Assembly: GCA_003254885.1 (NCBI GenBank)
Contig: QANT01004091.1
Location: forward strand, 1-64,000
Reading direction: 5' to 3'
Origin: Purshia tridentata
Lineage: Eukaryota; Streptophyta; Magnoliopsida; Rosales; Rosaceae
Length of the DNA stretch: 64,000 nucleotides
The position numbers and the translations under genes were made by a program. Numbering within the stretch: the first letter of the stretch is position 1; every line of letters begins with the position of its first letter. The notes below the pieces were generated by a model. It worked only from the letters and a program-made list of their open reading frames with translations. It was not told where the DNA came from and searched no databases. Positions 41,901-53,032 of this stretch are shown here, one piece after another.

Positions 41901-42151
41901 GTCAACAACCCAACACATGGAAGCCTGAAATTTCATGCTTATCAGTCATCACTCTAAGTAGTTATCACCATCGAATTAATTAGTTGTGTTGATGTATTTA
42001 ACTCTGCTAACTTTGTGGTTATCCCTGTAATGGGGATTACATGTCTTAATCCCAAGAAATCTCATACTCATAGTCTCATAGATTTGGTTTTGAGGAGAGT
42101 ACGTGACTGAGGGTTAAGCATACAAGGGGCAGGTGTGGAGAAATTTTTTTA
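38954..42151. other. Gene-poor AT-rich region
   Basis: No gene is supported. The part from about 39745 to 40606 is bounded by GGTCGGTATTATCGGTTAACC at the left and, in opposite orientation, GGTCGATAATTATACCCGACC at the right. It may be a decayed MITE-like insertion, but the arms match only loosely. The rest is unremarkable. Confidence 0.35.
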
Positions 42152-42581
42152 GGAAAATGTTTGGGTCTTCAAGCTTGAGGAAAAAATGCTTGGGTTTTCA
42201 AGTTTGAGGACCAACCTTGTCCTCAGGCTCTCAAAAAATTATAGTTTGGTCGTGCAGATTCAAGATCAAAATTATTCAATTTTTAAATTACTTAATGAAG
42301 ATCATCTCTACAAAAAATTAATTTAATAACAAATTATTTAGTTGTATAATTGTTAACGAATAAATATAAAGTTATAGTTAAAATACCAAACCATGTATCT
42401 ATTCATTAACAGTTATACAACCAAACGATTTCCGATTGAGTTAATTTTTTTCAGAAATAATCTTTATTAAGTGATCTAAAAATTGAACGGTTTTGATCTT
42501 GAACCAGCACGACGAAACTATAACTTTTTGCAGTCTTAAGGATAAAGTTAGTCTTCAAACTTGAGAACCTAAGCATTATCC
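42152..42581. mobile_element. Foldback MITE with long inverted arms
   Basis: An element of about 430 bp is almost entirely two inverted arms of about 190 bp around a short AT-rich loop. Examples of matched words are TTCAAGATCAAAA, TTCAATTTTTA and GTTGTATAA. The ends read GGAAAATGTTTGGGTCTTCA and, from the right, GGATAATGCTTAGGTTCTCA. A terminal segment of about 34 bp is repeated in tandem at the left end. Flanks ATTTTTTTA (left) and ATTTTTTA (right) could be an 8-9 bp target duplication, which would suit a Mutator-like or hAT origin. There is no coding capacity. Most of the arms match by eye. Confidence 0.7.
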
Positions 42582-43840
42582 ATTTTTTACAAAAAATGTT
42601 ATCGTACAAAGTGGTAGAAAAAATCAATTAAAATTTCTTTTTTCTATCTCGTTATTAAATATTAAATATTAATATATTTTTATTATCACTTTATAGAATG
42701 ACATAACAGAAAACTCTTTTCGCACATTTTACTCATAGGGGTCAAATGGACCCAACAAAAGATATTCCATAGCCTATGATTGTCCCAATTTGTTGACTCA
42801 TGGGACTGCTTCTGTCTTCCCTTTGACCCTGGCCTCCCTACTCTGTATAGCCCTGCTGCTATCTTGAAACTTTACCTTCTGGCTACTCAGAGAATCTTGT
42901 CGACTAAAATAGCATCTATGTACTTATATACATACATTTTTTTTATACAAAATATATTCATGTATTTATCATAAACTATATAATTAAGATACGTTTACAT
43001 GATTTCACATTATTTGATAAATACAACTTACGAAAACTGTTTATGCCTGTAGTATTATTTGAGATTTGAATGTCTCATACTCTTTTTCTTTCTATTATGA
43101 ATATGTCAGTGTTTGACAATAAAAGAGTATTTGTATGACTTTATATGTTGTGATTTGCTATGGTGTTACACTGTTAGTTATCTGCACATCTTCCATGTTT
43201 GGAAGCTCTTTAAGGCTTTCACTATAACACTGGTTTTGGTGAGTGACCACCTTTACTTCATTACTTAGGAAGACGAGGACCATTTCTATCATTTATTCTG
43301 CATCTCAACCATACGTTTTAGTATTTTTACAGGTTAAACAAATTTCGTATGAATCTGATGTGAGCTCCACAAGCTTGGTAAAATCAAGATTCGTGCAAAT
43401 GGAAAGGTTTAATAAAATGTATGTTGGTTTGAATAAAAAATATAGCACCTTAACATACCATGACAAACCAGCTCTATATTAGTTAGAAATTGGCTACAAC
43501 CCATCAAATGGTTGTGATGATGATGCACATTTGCATCTGAATTTGTTGCGTGCTGGTAATGGAAATTGATGTTACAGCCATATTGAGGAGGGCCTTCTAA
43601 CAAATTAGCACTTGAAATAATACTGCTTACTGGTGAAACCACTTGAGTCTACCAACTTTGCTTTTATAAACTAAAAAGAACTTTATTTTATATTTCAAAT
43701 TGATCTGTGTAGGCAGGCTTAAATCTGTGAAGGGTTCAAAAAAGTGGTTCCACAGTACAAGTAAAAATCCAACACCTGGAAATCATGTGAAGAATTTACA
43801 CGAGTTGAGCTGCCAAAACAAGCTACCGCACCAGGAACTC
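42582..43840. other. Intergenic, 3' flank of PheRS gene
   Basis: AT-rich spacer up to the stop codon of the minus-strand PheRS gene. The right-hand few hundred bases probably hold that gene's 3' UTR. No gene or repeat with clear ends is visible. Confidence 0.45.
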
Positions 43841-46800
43841 TCATCTTATGACGACATTCAACTTGCTCTGCACCAACTCTCTTACATTCCACTGCACAAT
43901 TGAAACAAATTTTGAGGTTATAAGTGCTTCAAAGAAGGAAAGAAATGATTGCAACCTCCTATTATATGAACTACCTGCAACTTATTAATTTCCTCATCTG
44001 TAAGTGAGCGTTCCATGGACCGATATGCAATCCTGTAACAGTGGCTGGTCATTCCTTTCTTGTTTGTGAAGTTGTCTATCAATTGCACCTGGCAATCATA
44101 GAAGCGGTATTTTAGTAAACTTCAAAACAAATCTTCCCATATGGATCGATTGCAGAATACATTGCCAAGAATATAGATTAGTCCACAGCAATATAATATT
44201 TTGGAGCAAAATGTTTGATGAACAAAGTTGAAATAAATTTGCCAAGTCACAAGGACCAATATAGTTTCTGGGAGCAAGATGTTCAATGAGCAAAGTGAAA
44301 GTTAATAAAATATAGTACTTTTGTATCTTCAAATTTTAAGCCACTTCAGTAGATATCATTGCATGAAACTAACTGCATTGAAATACCTAAAACTAGAGCT
44401 GCCTTTAATTTCCAACAATTGTCAAGATATCACTTCAATCAATAATTTTCGACATCTACAACTCCGGAAACTCAATACAAATGGGAACTCTTAAAGACAT
44501 ACCTCCTCAGCAAGATCTCCAGCGACTTCTCTAACAACTTCACATAAATTGTTTTCAGTGAAAGATTCATTGATCCAAAAACTAACATCTTTGTAACAAG
44601 GAGGATACTGAAAAGAAAAGAAAGCAAAAGAAACAGTAGGTTTATTAGAAATGTTTACAAGCTGTAATGTATCCAGAAAATCAGTAGTTAGATCCATAAA
44701 TCATTGATATTCAAGAAGCCATGTTATAAAGACGACTAAAAAAATTCCAATCACACATCAACTGCTGAATGATCAAAATTGCTTGTAAACAACGACTTCA
44801 TTCTTTCTTTTTCACATTTCAAATTTCCTTTCTTTCTCTTAATTCAATGAAAGAATTGCAAATAAAAATGAAGAAGGTAAAACAAGAAGGCAGCATAAAA
44901 TCTATAGTTTCTTACCCACCAACCACCCACACACACACTCAAAAAGAGAGGAGTATCAAAGCTCTAACTAAAATTAATGCTGATGCAATTCATAAACAGA
45001 GAAATACGAAATACATAAGCTACTAAAGTTCGAAAACCTGTATGAAAATCTTCAAATCAAAATTTCAAGCATCTCTAGAAAAAATGCACACACGCACGCA
45101 ATCCTCTGCATGTGTGTTGCAGCAATACCTTTGAAAATGGCTTGAATTTGACTCCCAGCTTCCCACTTGAAAACTGTATCCAAAAATCCAAAATCAGATA
45201 ATCAGATCTAATGGATTTACAAAAACAAAAATATGAGGGATTCTGATTATTTAAGAGCATCTCCAACCCTTCCCTAAACCTTTCCCCAAATTTGAATTTG
45301 GGGAAAAATGATGTAAAACACAGCTCCAAGTCCAACCATTCCCTAAAATCTCCCCAAATTTGAGATTTCCCTAAATTTTCTCCAAACCAAGTTGAATGGA
45401 TAGGGCTCCTCAAACTCTCCCTAAACCTCCAATAATCAGATTTTACTTTTTAGACTAGAAACCCAAACAAAAAGAAGATTTAAGAAAAATTTCAACTTTA
45501 GCATTGGAGAGCCCTTCCCCAGATCTAACTTTTTCCCCTAAATTATCCTCAAATTGGAGAAAAATATAGGGAAAGGACTGGAGATGCTCTAATGATTTCA
45601 CTTTTCAGAAGACTTATATTTAACAAAATCGTTACATCAGAAAAAAAAAAACAAAAAACCATTGTTTAATGGATTCAGAAACTACCTGAGAGGTAAACCT
45701 CTCATCTGTTGACCAGAAAAGCCGAATATCAGGGATTTCAAATAGAACCATTGCCAGCCGCTCCAATCCAAGTCCGAAAGCCCAAGCAACATTGTTTGTT
45801 TTTCCGCTTCTCTTTAATATCTCTTGTTCTGTCACCCCACAACCCAAAACCTCCAACCACTTTTCCTGATATTGTATTCAACATCAGTTGATAAATTGTA
45901 ATGCTAAAAAATATCCACACACTGTAACTCAAAATATTTAGTTGCTGAATCTTTTTAACAAAGAAATTAATGACTATGGAATTTAACATAAAAATTAATG
46001 ACAATGGATTTCAATGGAACAAATAGAATCTCTAACAGAATGACATGAGAGAGAGAGAGAGCGAGAGAGAGAGAGAGAAAGAGAGAAGCAGAGCTTCCAA
46101 TCCAACATTTCTAACTTTTTTACAAATAATCGGTAGGCAGATCCACAGACAAAAAAGTAGAAACATATGCAATGTTTTTCCCCCCTGAAATGATTGGAAT
46201 CATTAGCATACCTGAAAAAAAATCTCAAGTTCAAATGACGGATTGGTAAATGGGAAATATGTATCAACCCAACGCATCTCCACAGCACCTGAAAATTTGA
46301 TCAACTCAGAGGTTCCAAATAAGTATATTGACATAATGTACAGGATAAATAAATAAATACTAAAAAGACTTGAAGAATTTCCGAAAACAAAATTACATAT
46401 CCTTAATAGGTATTGTGCACATTATCCTTCAATATACCTCAAAAATTACAAGTTAATATCTACTTTAAGAAATTTTATATTTGTGTGTGTGTGTGTGTGG
46501 ATGAATGTATTGAGAATAATGTTACACAACCTGATGTGTTATGTTATCAGATTGTTATTAGGTCACACTATCAAACATGATTCCATCTTATCAATGACCA
46601 TCTGAAAACTTAACATGTCAGTTATAGATAACCCATTACCAATATTTTTTTGAAGGCTAATACAGTCAAAATGGCATACCAAAATCATAGTTATGTCTAA
46701 GATATAATAAGCACAATTGTTCAAGATAGTAGTCACTCTTATTTTACCAAATAAGTGGCGTGCCAAACCCTCAAGACATTTTTTTAAGTCTCCAGCAGCA

Positions 46801-48534
46801 TAAGATGTGGCATCTGTCCCAGATGCTTCCCAATCCTCTGGAGAAAAGACACGAACACCTTCCATCTATATGAACATGAAGTAATTTCATCAGGTAAGAC
46901 AGAATTCCAAGAAGCCAATATAAAGGCTTTATTAAAAGCATTAGAGATAAGACACCTGATGGAACACAGGATAGTGAGTTGAGTCAATGGAATCCCTACG
47001 GTACACATCTCCTGTTACAAGGAAATGAGTGTGGCCTCTTCTCAATAATTCTGCCTGATGAGCACTTGTATGACACCTCAAAACAGTTTGTGAGTCCACA
47101 TAGTATGTATCATTATAACTTCGACTTACATGATCAGCAGGAACCAATACATCATCAAAATTCTGAAAGAATTGAATTCAATTTACCATCAGGAAGAAAG
47201 TTAAAATGGCTCCTTCACAATTGGGTTATCTCGTGATCCAATGTTTATCAATTCAAATGTTAATGAGGGCTATTCATCATTAATTGGGGCTGTCGTAAAG
47301 AAATGTTCAATGAAATATGACTCATACCTCTTTCACAGACACAAGTGGGCAAAGATCATCAAACTTATCAAACTTGTTTGAGTGATTCGTGTCGAGATAC
47401 TCATATATTGCATTCTTCAGAATCCCAAGTGGGTGCTGATCTCTTCTGTGGAGTTGCATCCCAAGCTTTGCAAAAATTGTATCCGGAACATTGTTTGTGG
47501 GGTCATCCCTCAATACATCTACAAACCCATAATCCAAACATATCAAGCCACTAATGGTTTTTCAGAAAATCAAGCATGCAATTTTCAAATTGCATATATG
47601 TCTGATACAGTATGGGAGCAACATGTGAGAATTCTAATGAGCTTCAAATTGATTGTTATGCCATAAAAAACACACTGGCATTGCAATGTGTCAAACCAGT
47701 AACAGTATACCAGATGAATGCAATAGATTGAAACCAAGAAACAACTTTACGTGGGCTAACTCAGACTCCATCATTTAGTTAACTGAAGAAACCGAAAATA
47801 AAGAACTCTCCATGCAATGGAGACCAGACTAGTATGACTGTAAATTTTCAGGTTTGCATTCTAGGATTTATCAATTCAATGTTGTTCGTTGTTTTTCCTA
47901 AGCAATTTGATGTAGTTGATTCATTTTCGGAAAGCCCAGTATCCAAATATCGTAAAACAGCTTCAAAGAAGCAATAAAAGAGCTTCAAAACCTCCAGGGC
48001 ACGATCCTTCATTTCACCTAATAGTAATAACCACAATAGTAAAGCAAAAACAATGCACAACTTTTCAACCAACCAAATTGCATAGCGGACAAAGTGCAAT
48101 GCCGCAGTGAATACATCACAATAAAAACTCGACTAACCCATGTTCATTTCATATATTACAGTTTCATAGCACACCCACAAAGAGATGAGCAAGGAAATTC
48201 GCAACTTCGGACCAACTCAGTTGTAGAAATGCATGCCAAATTCAAAAATTCACTGAACCACTACAGTATAACAGTAAGAAGCTCAAACCCAAGAGCAAAA
48301 CATATGAGGAAAATGGTCAAAGTTACCATCTTTAGAAATCTTGACGCCACCAAGCTCCAGCACTGAAGCCACTGGCTGCCTCCATTTCTTGCTGTGAAGC
48401 TTATCAGAGGAAAGAGCTGCGGAAGAAGAAGAGAAAGGCAGGCAGAAGGTGAAGCTTCTTAAGCCATTTCTGCCGAGAGAGAGAAAGGTTTTGGATAAGA
48501 GAATGGCTTGCGCAAATGAGATGGCCGTTGCCAT
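43841..48534 (-). CDS. Phenylalanine-tRNA ligase, chloroplastic/mitochondrial
   Basis: Ten exons join in frame: 48534-48327, 47518-47328, 47162-46956, 46865-46748, 46288-46212, 45865-45686, 45173-45129, 44607-44503, 44088-43975 and 43891-43841 (431 aa; the Arabidopsis organellar enzyme is about 429). It charges organellar tRNA-Phe and is a monomer that fuses the catalytic alpha core to an anticodon-binding domain. The first 50 residues are a Ser/Leu/Arg-rich transit peptide. Class II motif 2 lies around [10 protein letters not shown]. Motif 3 is [11 protein letters not shown], with GLGLER at 298-303. The ferredoxin-fold anticodon-binding domain runs from about 335 ([18 protein letters not shown]) to the end, which reads SKLNVVIR. 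Intron 6 contains a Tourist-like MITE, and intron 5 a CU repeat. Three site II elements lie upstream, beyond a duplicated segment around an N that may be an assembly fault. Confidence 0.95.
45255..45589. mobile_element. Tourist-like MITE in PheRS intron 6
   Basis: This 335-bp element has terminal inverted repeats of about 20 bp: GAGCATCTCCAACCCTTCCC at the left and GAGCATCTCCAGTCCTTTCCC read inward from the right. A TAA target duplication flanks it (45252-45254 and 45590-45592). Three-base TAA/TTA duplications and this terminus are typical of PIF/Harbinger-derived MITEs. The interior has many CCCCAAATTT words and short inverted repeats. It has no coding capacity. It sits well away from both splice sites of the 512-nt intron. 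Confidence 0.85.
46036..46086. repeat. (GA)n microsatellite in PheRS intron 5
   Basis: An imperfect GA repeat of about 50 bp, which reads as CU in the PheRS transcript. It lies in the middle of the 346-nt intron. Confidence 0.9.
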
Positions 48535-48622
48535 TCTCGTTGGGACCGCGAGCTGTGCGTGGCAACCTCTGTTGTCTCTTACGATGATTTGGGGTTTTTG
48601 TTATTCTCTTTTTTTTTTTTTT

Positions 48623-48693
48623 CTGAAAAAAAATAAATAATCCCAGATTTGGTTTGGNCTGAAAAAAAATAAATAATCCCAGATTTGGTTTGG
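48623..48693. repeat. 35-bp direct repeat flanking a single N
   Basis: Two identical 35-bp copies, starting CTGAAAAAAAATAAATAATC, lie at 48623-48657 and 48659-48693, separated only by an N at 48658. Perfect identity on both sides of an ambiguous base suggests a wrongly closed gap, not a real tandem duplication. It lies about 90 bp upstream of the PheRS start codon. Confidence 0.85.
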
Positions 48694-48702
48694 GTTTGGG
48701 TT

Positions 48703-48775
48703 GGCCCAAAAAAAAAAACTGGAAACTAGTATAATAGAACTCAACAAGCCCACCTCATAGCGAGCCTAAAGCCCA
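48703..48775. promoter_or_regulatory. Site II elements upstream of PheRS
   Basis: GGCCCA lies at 48703-48708, and AGCCCA at 48747-48752 and 48770-48775, about 170-240 bp upstream of the start codon as assembled. Such elements are common upstream of nuclear genes for organelle translation. The distance may be overstated by the suspect duplication nearer the gene. Confidence 0.5.
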
Positions 48776-50795
48776 TACCTATTATCATGGCCTAGTCTAA
48801 GCAATAAAACACCAAAGACGATTAATCCATCCATTTGGGTAATGTTAATGTGGCTCAATTTTGTGTCTAAGTGACATGAAATTTCATGTCAATTAAAATA
48901 TTTTTCAGTTAAATATGTATAATTATTCATTTATAAATTTACAAAATTCTCAATTATAAAATTAATAAATAATCTTAGATCACCATAACCACCACCATCC
49001 AACATTCTTCCCCTTCCTCCATCATCATCATTTCTGGCTCTTCTCTCTCTCTCTTTTCAAATAGAACACGGTGTGGAAATAGCAGCGCTCTTTTATTTTA
49101 TTTTTTCTTTGAATCTCAACAGGTGTGACTGTGCCACTATGCCAGTATCAGGAAATCAATGATCTTAAACACATATATTGAATGAAAGAATACCAAACAA
49201 ATAACGGGTAAAGGTACTAAAAATTAATTGGGCTGGGCTCTTAGTGTGAGATCTCATCTTTTAAAAAGACTAGCTAACCTTTTATTGCTTTCCATAATTT
49301 TATAGGGTGTGAAAAAAATTTGAGAATGGGTGATATTATTGCTTTCCAACAATAATGAATAAAATAGGTTCATGTGTATCGTCCTTGATTTAAATTTGTT
49401 ACCATGTCATGTCGTTTCATTATTAGGGCAGGTATATTATGAAAGTTGTTAGGGTAGGCGTTAATGTTCAGTCCCATGTACCTTTCCCAACCACCTACAC
49501 GGCTACACTACATGAGACACAAACTAGCTAAAACAATTATTATTACCATTGTTATTATTATTTTTATTATTGATAAGTATGATTGAATAATTAATGAGAT
49601 CGATCATAAAAGAAACATCATCATTTTTATTTTTCATTTGCTTTTTGGGTTGAAAAGTATATATACGATTGATTAGTAGATGATTGTAGATTGCATCTGC
49701 ATGTGGCTCAAATTATGGCCCATATATTGAGATGATCCGATTTGTTATCCCATAATTTTTAATCAATTTATCAATAAATTATATATATAACACCTTGTAT
49801 AATGCAAAAGTTGCTTAAATTACATAAAATAAAAAGAAAATACTGTAACCAATAATAAAAAAATAGTAATAACATTATTATTTGGTGGTTTTGCATCCTA
49901 TATGTAAAGGATTAATATTATAAGTCAATCAAAATTTAAAACATATTTTTCTTTCTTCATAATCAATTTCTTGTTACAAAATAAATAAGCATTACAATCA
50001 TATCTCGGTCAGCATGTTCAAGGGAACAACAATACATCACCAAATAAATAATTAGGTCAAATTTATTGTATGATATAGGGTCCAAGTCCAACCAATGACC
50101 TCTAATTGACATCTGAATTGTGTAGCACGGCACCCTTTAATCCTCAATTACTCTACTTAATTAATAATTACTAATCAAGTCTGTTTTTGAATTGAAGCTA
50201 AAAAGACATGACCAATTGACCAAGGGTCCTAGTCCAACCATCTACAAATGCGTTAGTTTTCATTTTTTATTACGTAAAAAAATTTATCCACATTCCCACC
50301 CGTTTCCGGCGGGTTCGGATCGTGGCCAGGCCCCACCCGCTGCTGAGAGGGCACAGTCGGTAGAGGCAGCACACTAGCGGTTGAAGCTTTCATCTTTTAG
50401 GCTCCTAGATTTCGAACAAGAGTGATACAGACACAGTGGGGAGTGGGGACCACACCACTCAAGCTCACAAGCCAAAATGGAACATATAAATTGCAGTGTA
50501 CCCACCATGAGGTACTTACCCGAATCTGGAACAGAAGCAGTGGCATAACTTAGTAATTTCACCACCTGGTCAAGGCCATTCGCGCCAATTCGGAAATAGT
50601 TGGTGGTTACACACTGATTGATTCTTGTCTTCCTCGCCACTACTACAACTGTTACCTGTCTGTGGAATTCTGGATGCTCTCTCTCTCTCTCCCACCTTAT
50701 AAGCTCACAGACCAACGACACGAGGGGACAGAGTGCACGAGAGATCGAGGCATATTTTTTAGAGAGAGAAAGCCGCAGAGTTCAAGAGAGAGAAA

Positions 50796-52974
50796 ATGAG
50801 GGAACCAACGAACGACGTGTCGTCGTCGCCGCCACCACCTCAGGCTCTGCTAGAGAGGCTCAAGGATTACGGCCAGGAAGACGCTTTCGCCCTCTGGGAC
50901 GAGCTCTCCTCTGACGAACGCCAGCTTCTTGTCAAGGAGATCGAGGTCACTTCCCCTTTAGATTTCTTTTTCTCTGCTTCCGTTTCGTTTCAGTTTTCTC
51001 GGGAACTAAGCAGCTAATAATGATTGTTTTTTAGCTCAATTTTCATACATGTTTGATTTTACCTGAATGCTCATACAAACGAATTGATTGCATTGCATTA
51101 TTGATTTTGTTTTCGAATCTGGAGACTGATGCAATTGTGTTTGTAATTTTGCGCAGAGTTTAGATCTTTCGAGAATCGATCGGATCATACGGTGTTCGAT
51201 TCAATCTCACGGTTAGTATCTTGCTACGTACACGCACATGTAATAATTATAGTATTATTCTGATGGTTTTTTTTATTGGTTTTGTAGGGCTACCGACGGC
51301 GGCGATTGAGCCGGTGCCGGAGAGTAATGTGTCGTCGGTGGAGGAGCGAACGCTTGAAGACAGAGAGAGATGGTGGAAGATGGGTTTGAAAGCTATCTAT
51401 GAGGGAAAGTTGGCTGTGTTACTCTTATCTGGTGGACAGGTGAGGTTCTATTTTCAATTATGTTTATAACTTTTTTTGGATATGTTGCTTACTGTGGCTG
51501 CTTGGTATTCATTGCACTTCCTTAATGTTGAACTTTACACTGCATAAAAATGAGAACCATTAATTAATAATGCTGTTTTAAGTGGGGGGTTACATTTGGG
51601 ATCTCTCTCTCTCTCTCTCTCTCTCTCTGTGGAAACTATAACTTTTGGTATGATGTCCCTTTTCGGGGTTGTGTGCATAAAGACAAGTGGATGATAGATA
51701 AAGTATGCGCACTTAGAATTGTAAAAGCAAACTTTATTATAAGTTTAACCACCCCCTCTCTGTAACTATTATTTTGCTATGATGTTGCTTTTTGAAATTA
51801 TAAATAATTCTACAGATAATCTCTCTCCCTCTCTCTCTCTCTCTGTGGTTGTTATGATGTTATCTTCTTGATGTCCATTTGTGACAATTGTTGATAGCAC
51901 TTAGTGATAAAAAAGCATGGAATATGGTTTGTCCCATGAGTCATCATTATTTACCACAGAGTTACTTTATAGGATTCCAAACTTTACACTGTAGCTCATT
52001 CTCTGGTAACATTTGGAACATGATAATGGAGGAACCCTATTTACTAGAGCATCACTAGATGTGAAATCTAAACATGTTCAGGTTTCTATTCTAGGTCAAT
52101 ACTTCTGAAAATGCTTTAAAGCCTATGAAGATCGTGTCAGGGGCCCATCTTTGTCAGTTGACTCAGATAATCACATTTTTCAGTGTCGTGTGCACAACAC
52201 ATAGTGACAGTTAACTACTCAAGCTTTGTAATTCTCTGGATAATACATTTTGTGGTAATGCAAGCCACTAGCAAGTTACTTTTATAATAAAATGATTAAA
52301 CATATAATTCTTCAGGACAACCATCTTCATCCAATGAAAGAGGCCAAGTATGATAAGTTCATAAGAATAAATTTTGCATGGTTGAGTTGAACCTGTTTCT
52401 CACATTTTCTGTTTGGAATGCATGAGCAACTGAATTGATTCCAACTAGACCTTTCTTTCTTATTGTTGCAGGATTTTTCAATTTCTTGCTGTTTTGAAAC
52501 TTTTTACTGCTTAAAATGTAGAAAGATTACTATGGTATTTTGTGTCACTGCAAACAAGTTTTATTTATTGAGAACATAACTTATATATAAGGTGGATTAT
52601 GGGCATGGACTAAGTAATCTATAGGTGCATAGGTAAACCTTCCCAAAAATGGGAAGATTCCCTTCAATCCCCCTTGCATAGGATACTGTTTGACCATGTT
52701 TCTGGTTTGAGGCTTTTGAAGATATGTTTTGTTGGGGTGAGCAGCATGGACAAGAATAAATTTGTAACACTGCTTCCGACATGGGTTTCTTCTGCAAATT
52801 TTCTATATACCTTACTAAGTTTGTTTAAATTCTATTCCAGAATTTTTCTTTTTCAAGTGTGAGCTTGGCTTATTTTTGCAGGGAACTCGGCTTGGAAGTT
52901 CAGATCCAAAAGGATGTTTCAGTAAGTATTAGTTTTGATTAACCTGATTTTGAAGCATTATTTTCTGTAAACAA

Positions 52975-53032
<58 letters not shown>

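Larger units (their letters stand above)
48535..50795. other. Divergent spacer between PheRS and UAP genes
   Basis: It starts with the PheRS leader and promoter, including a 35-bp duplication around an N (48623-48693) and site II elements. An AT-rich middle part without genes follows. A short GC-rich island at about 50297-50375, with CCCG...CGGG words, stands out from its surroundings. The last 150 bases are CT- and GA-rich and are probably the UAP leader. Confidence 0.45.

Noticed and set aside
50297-50380. Possible tRNA, because of GGGTTCGGATC in a GC-rich patch
   Set aside because: No acceptor stem or anticodon arm could be paired around it.
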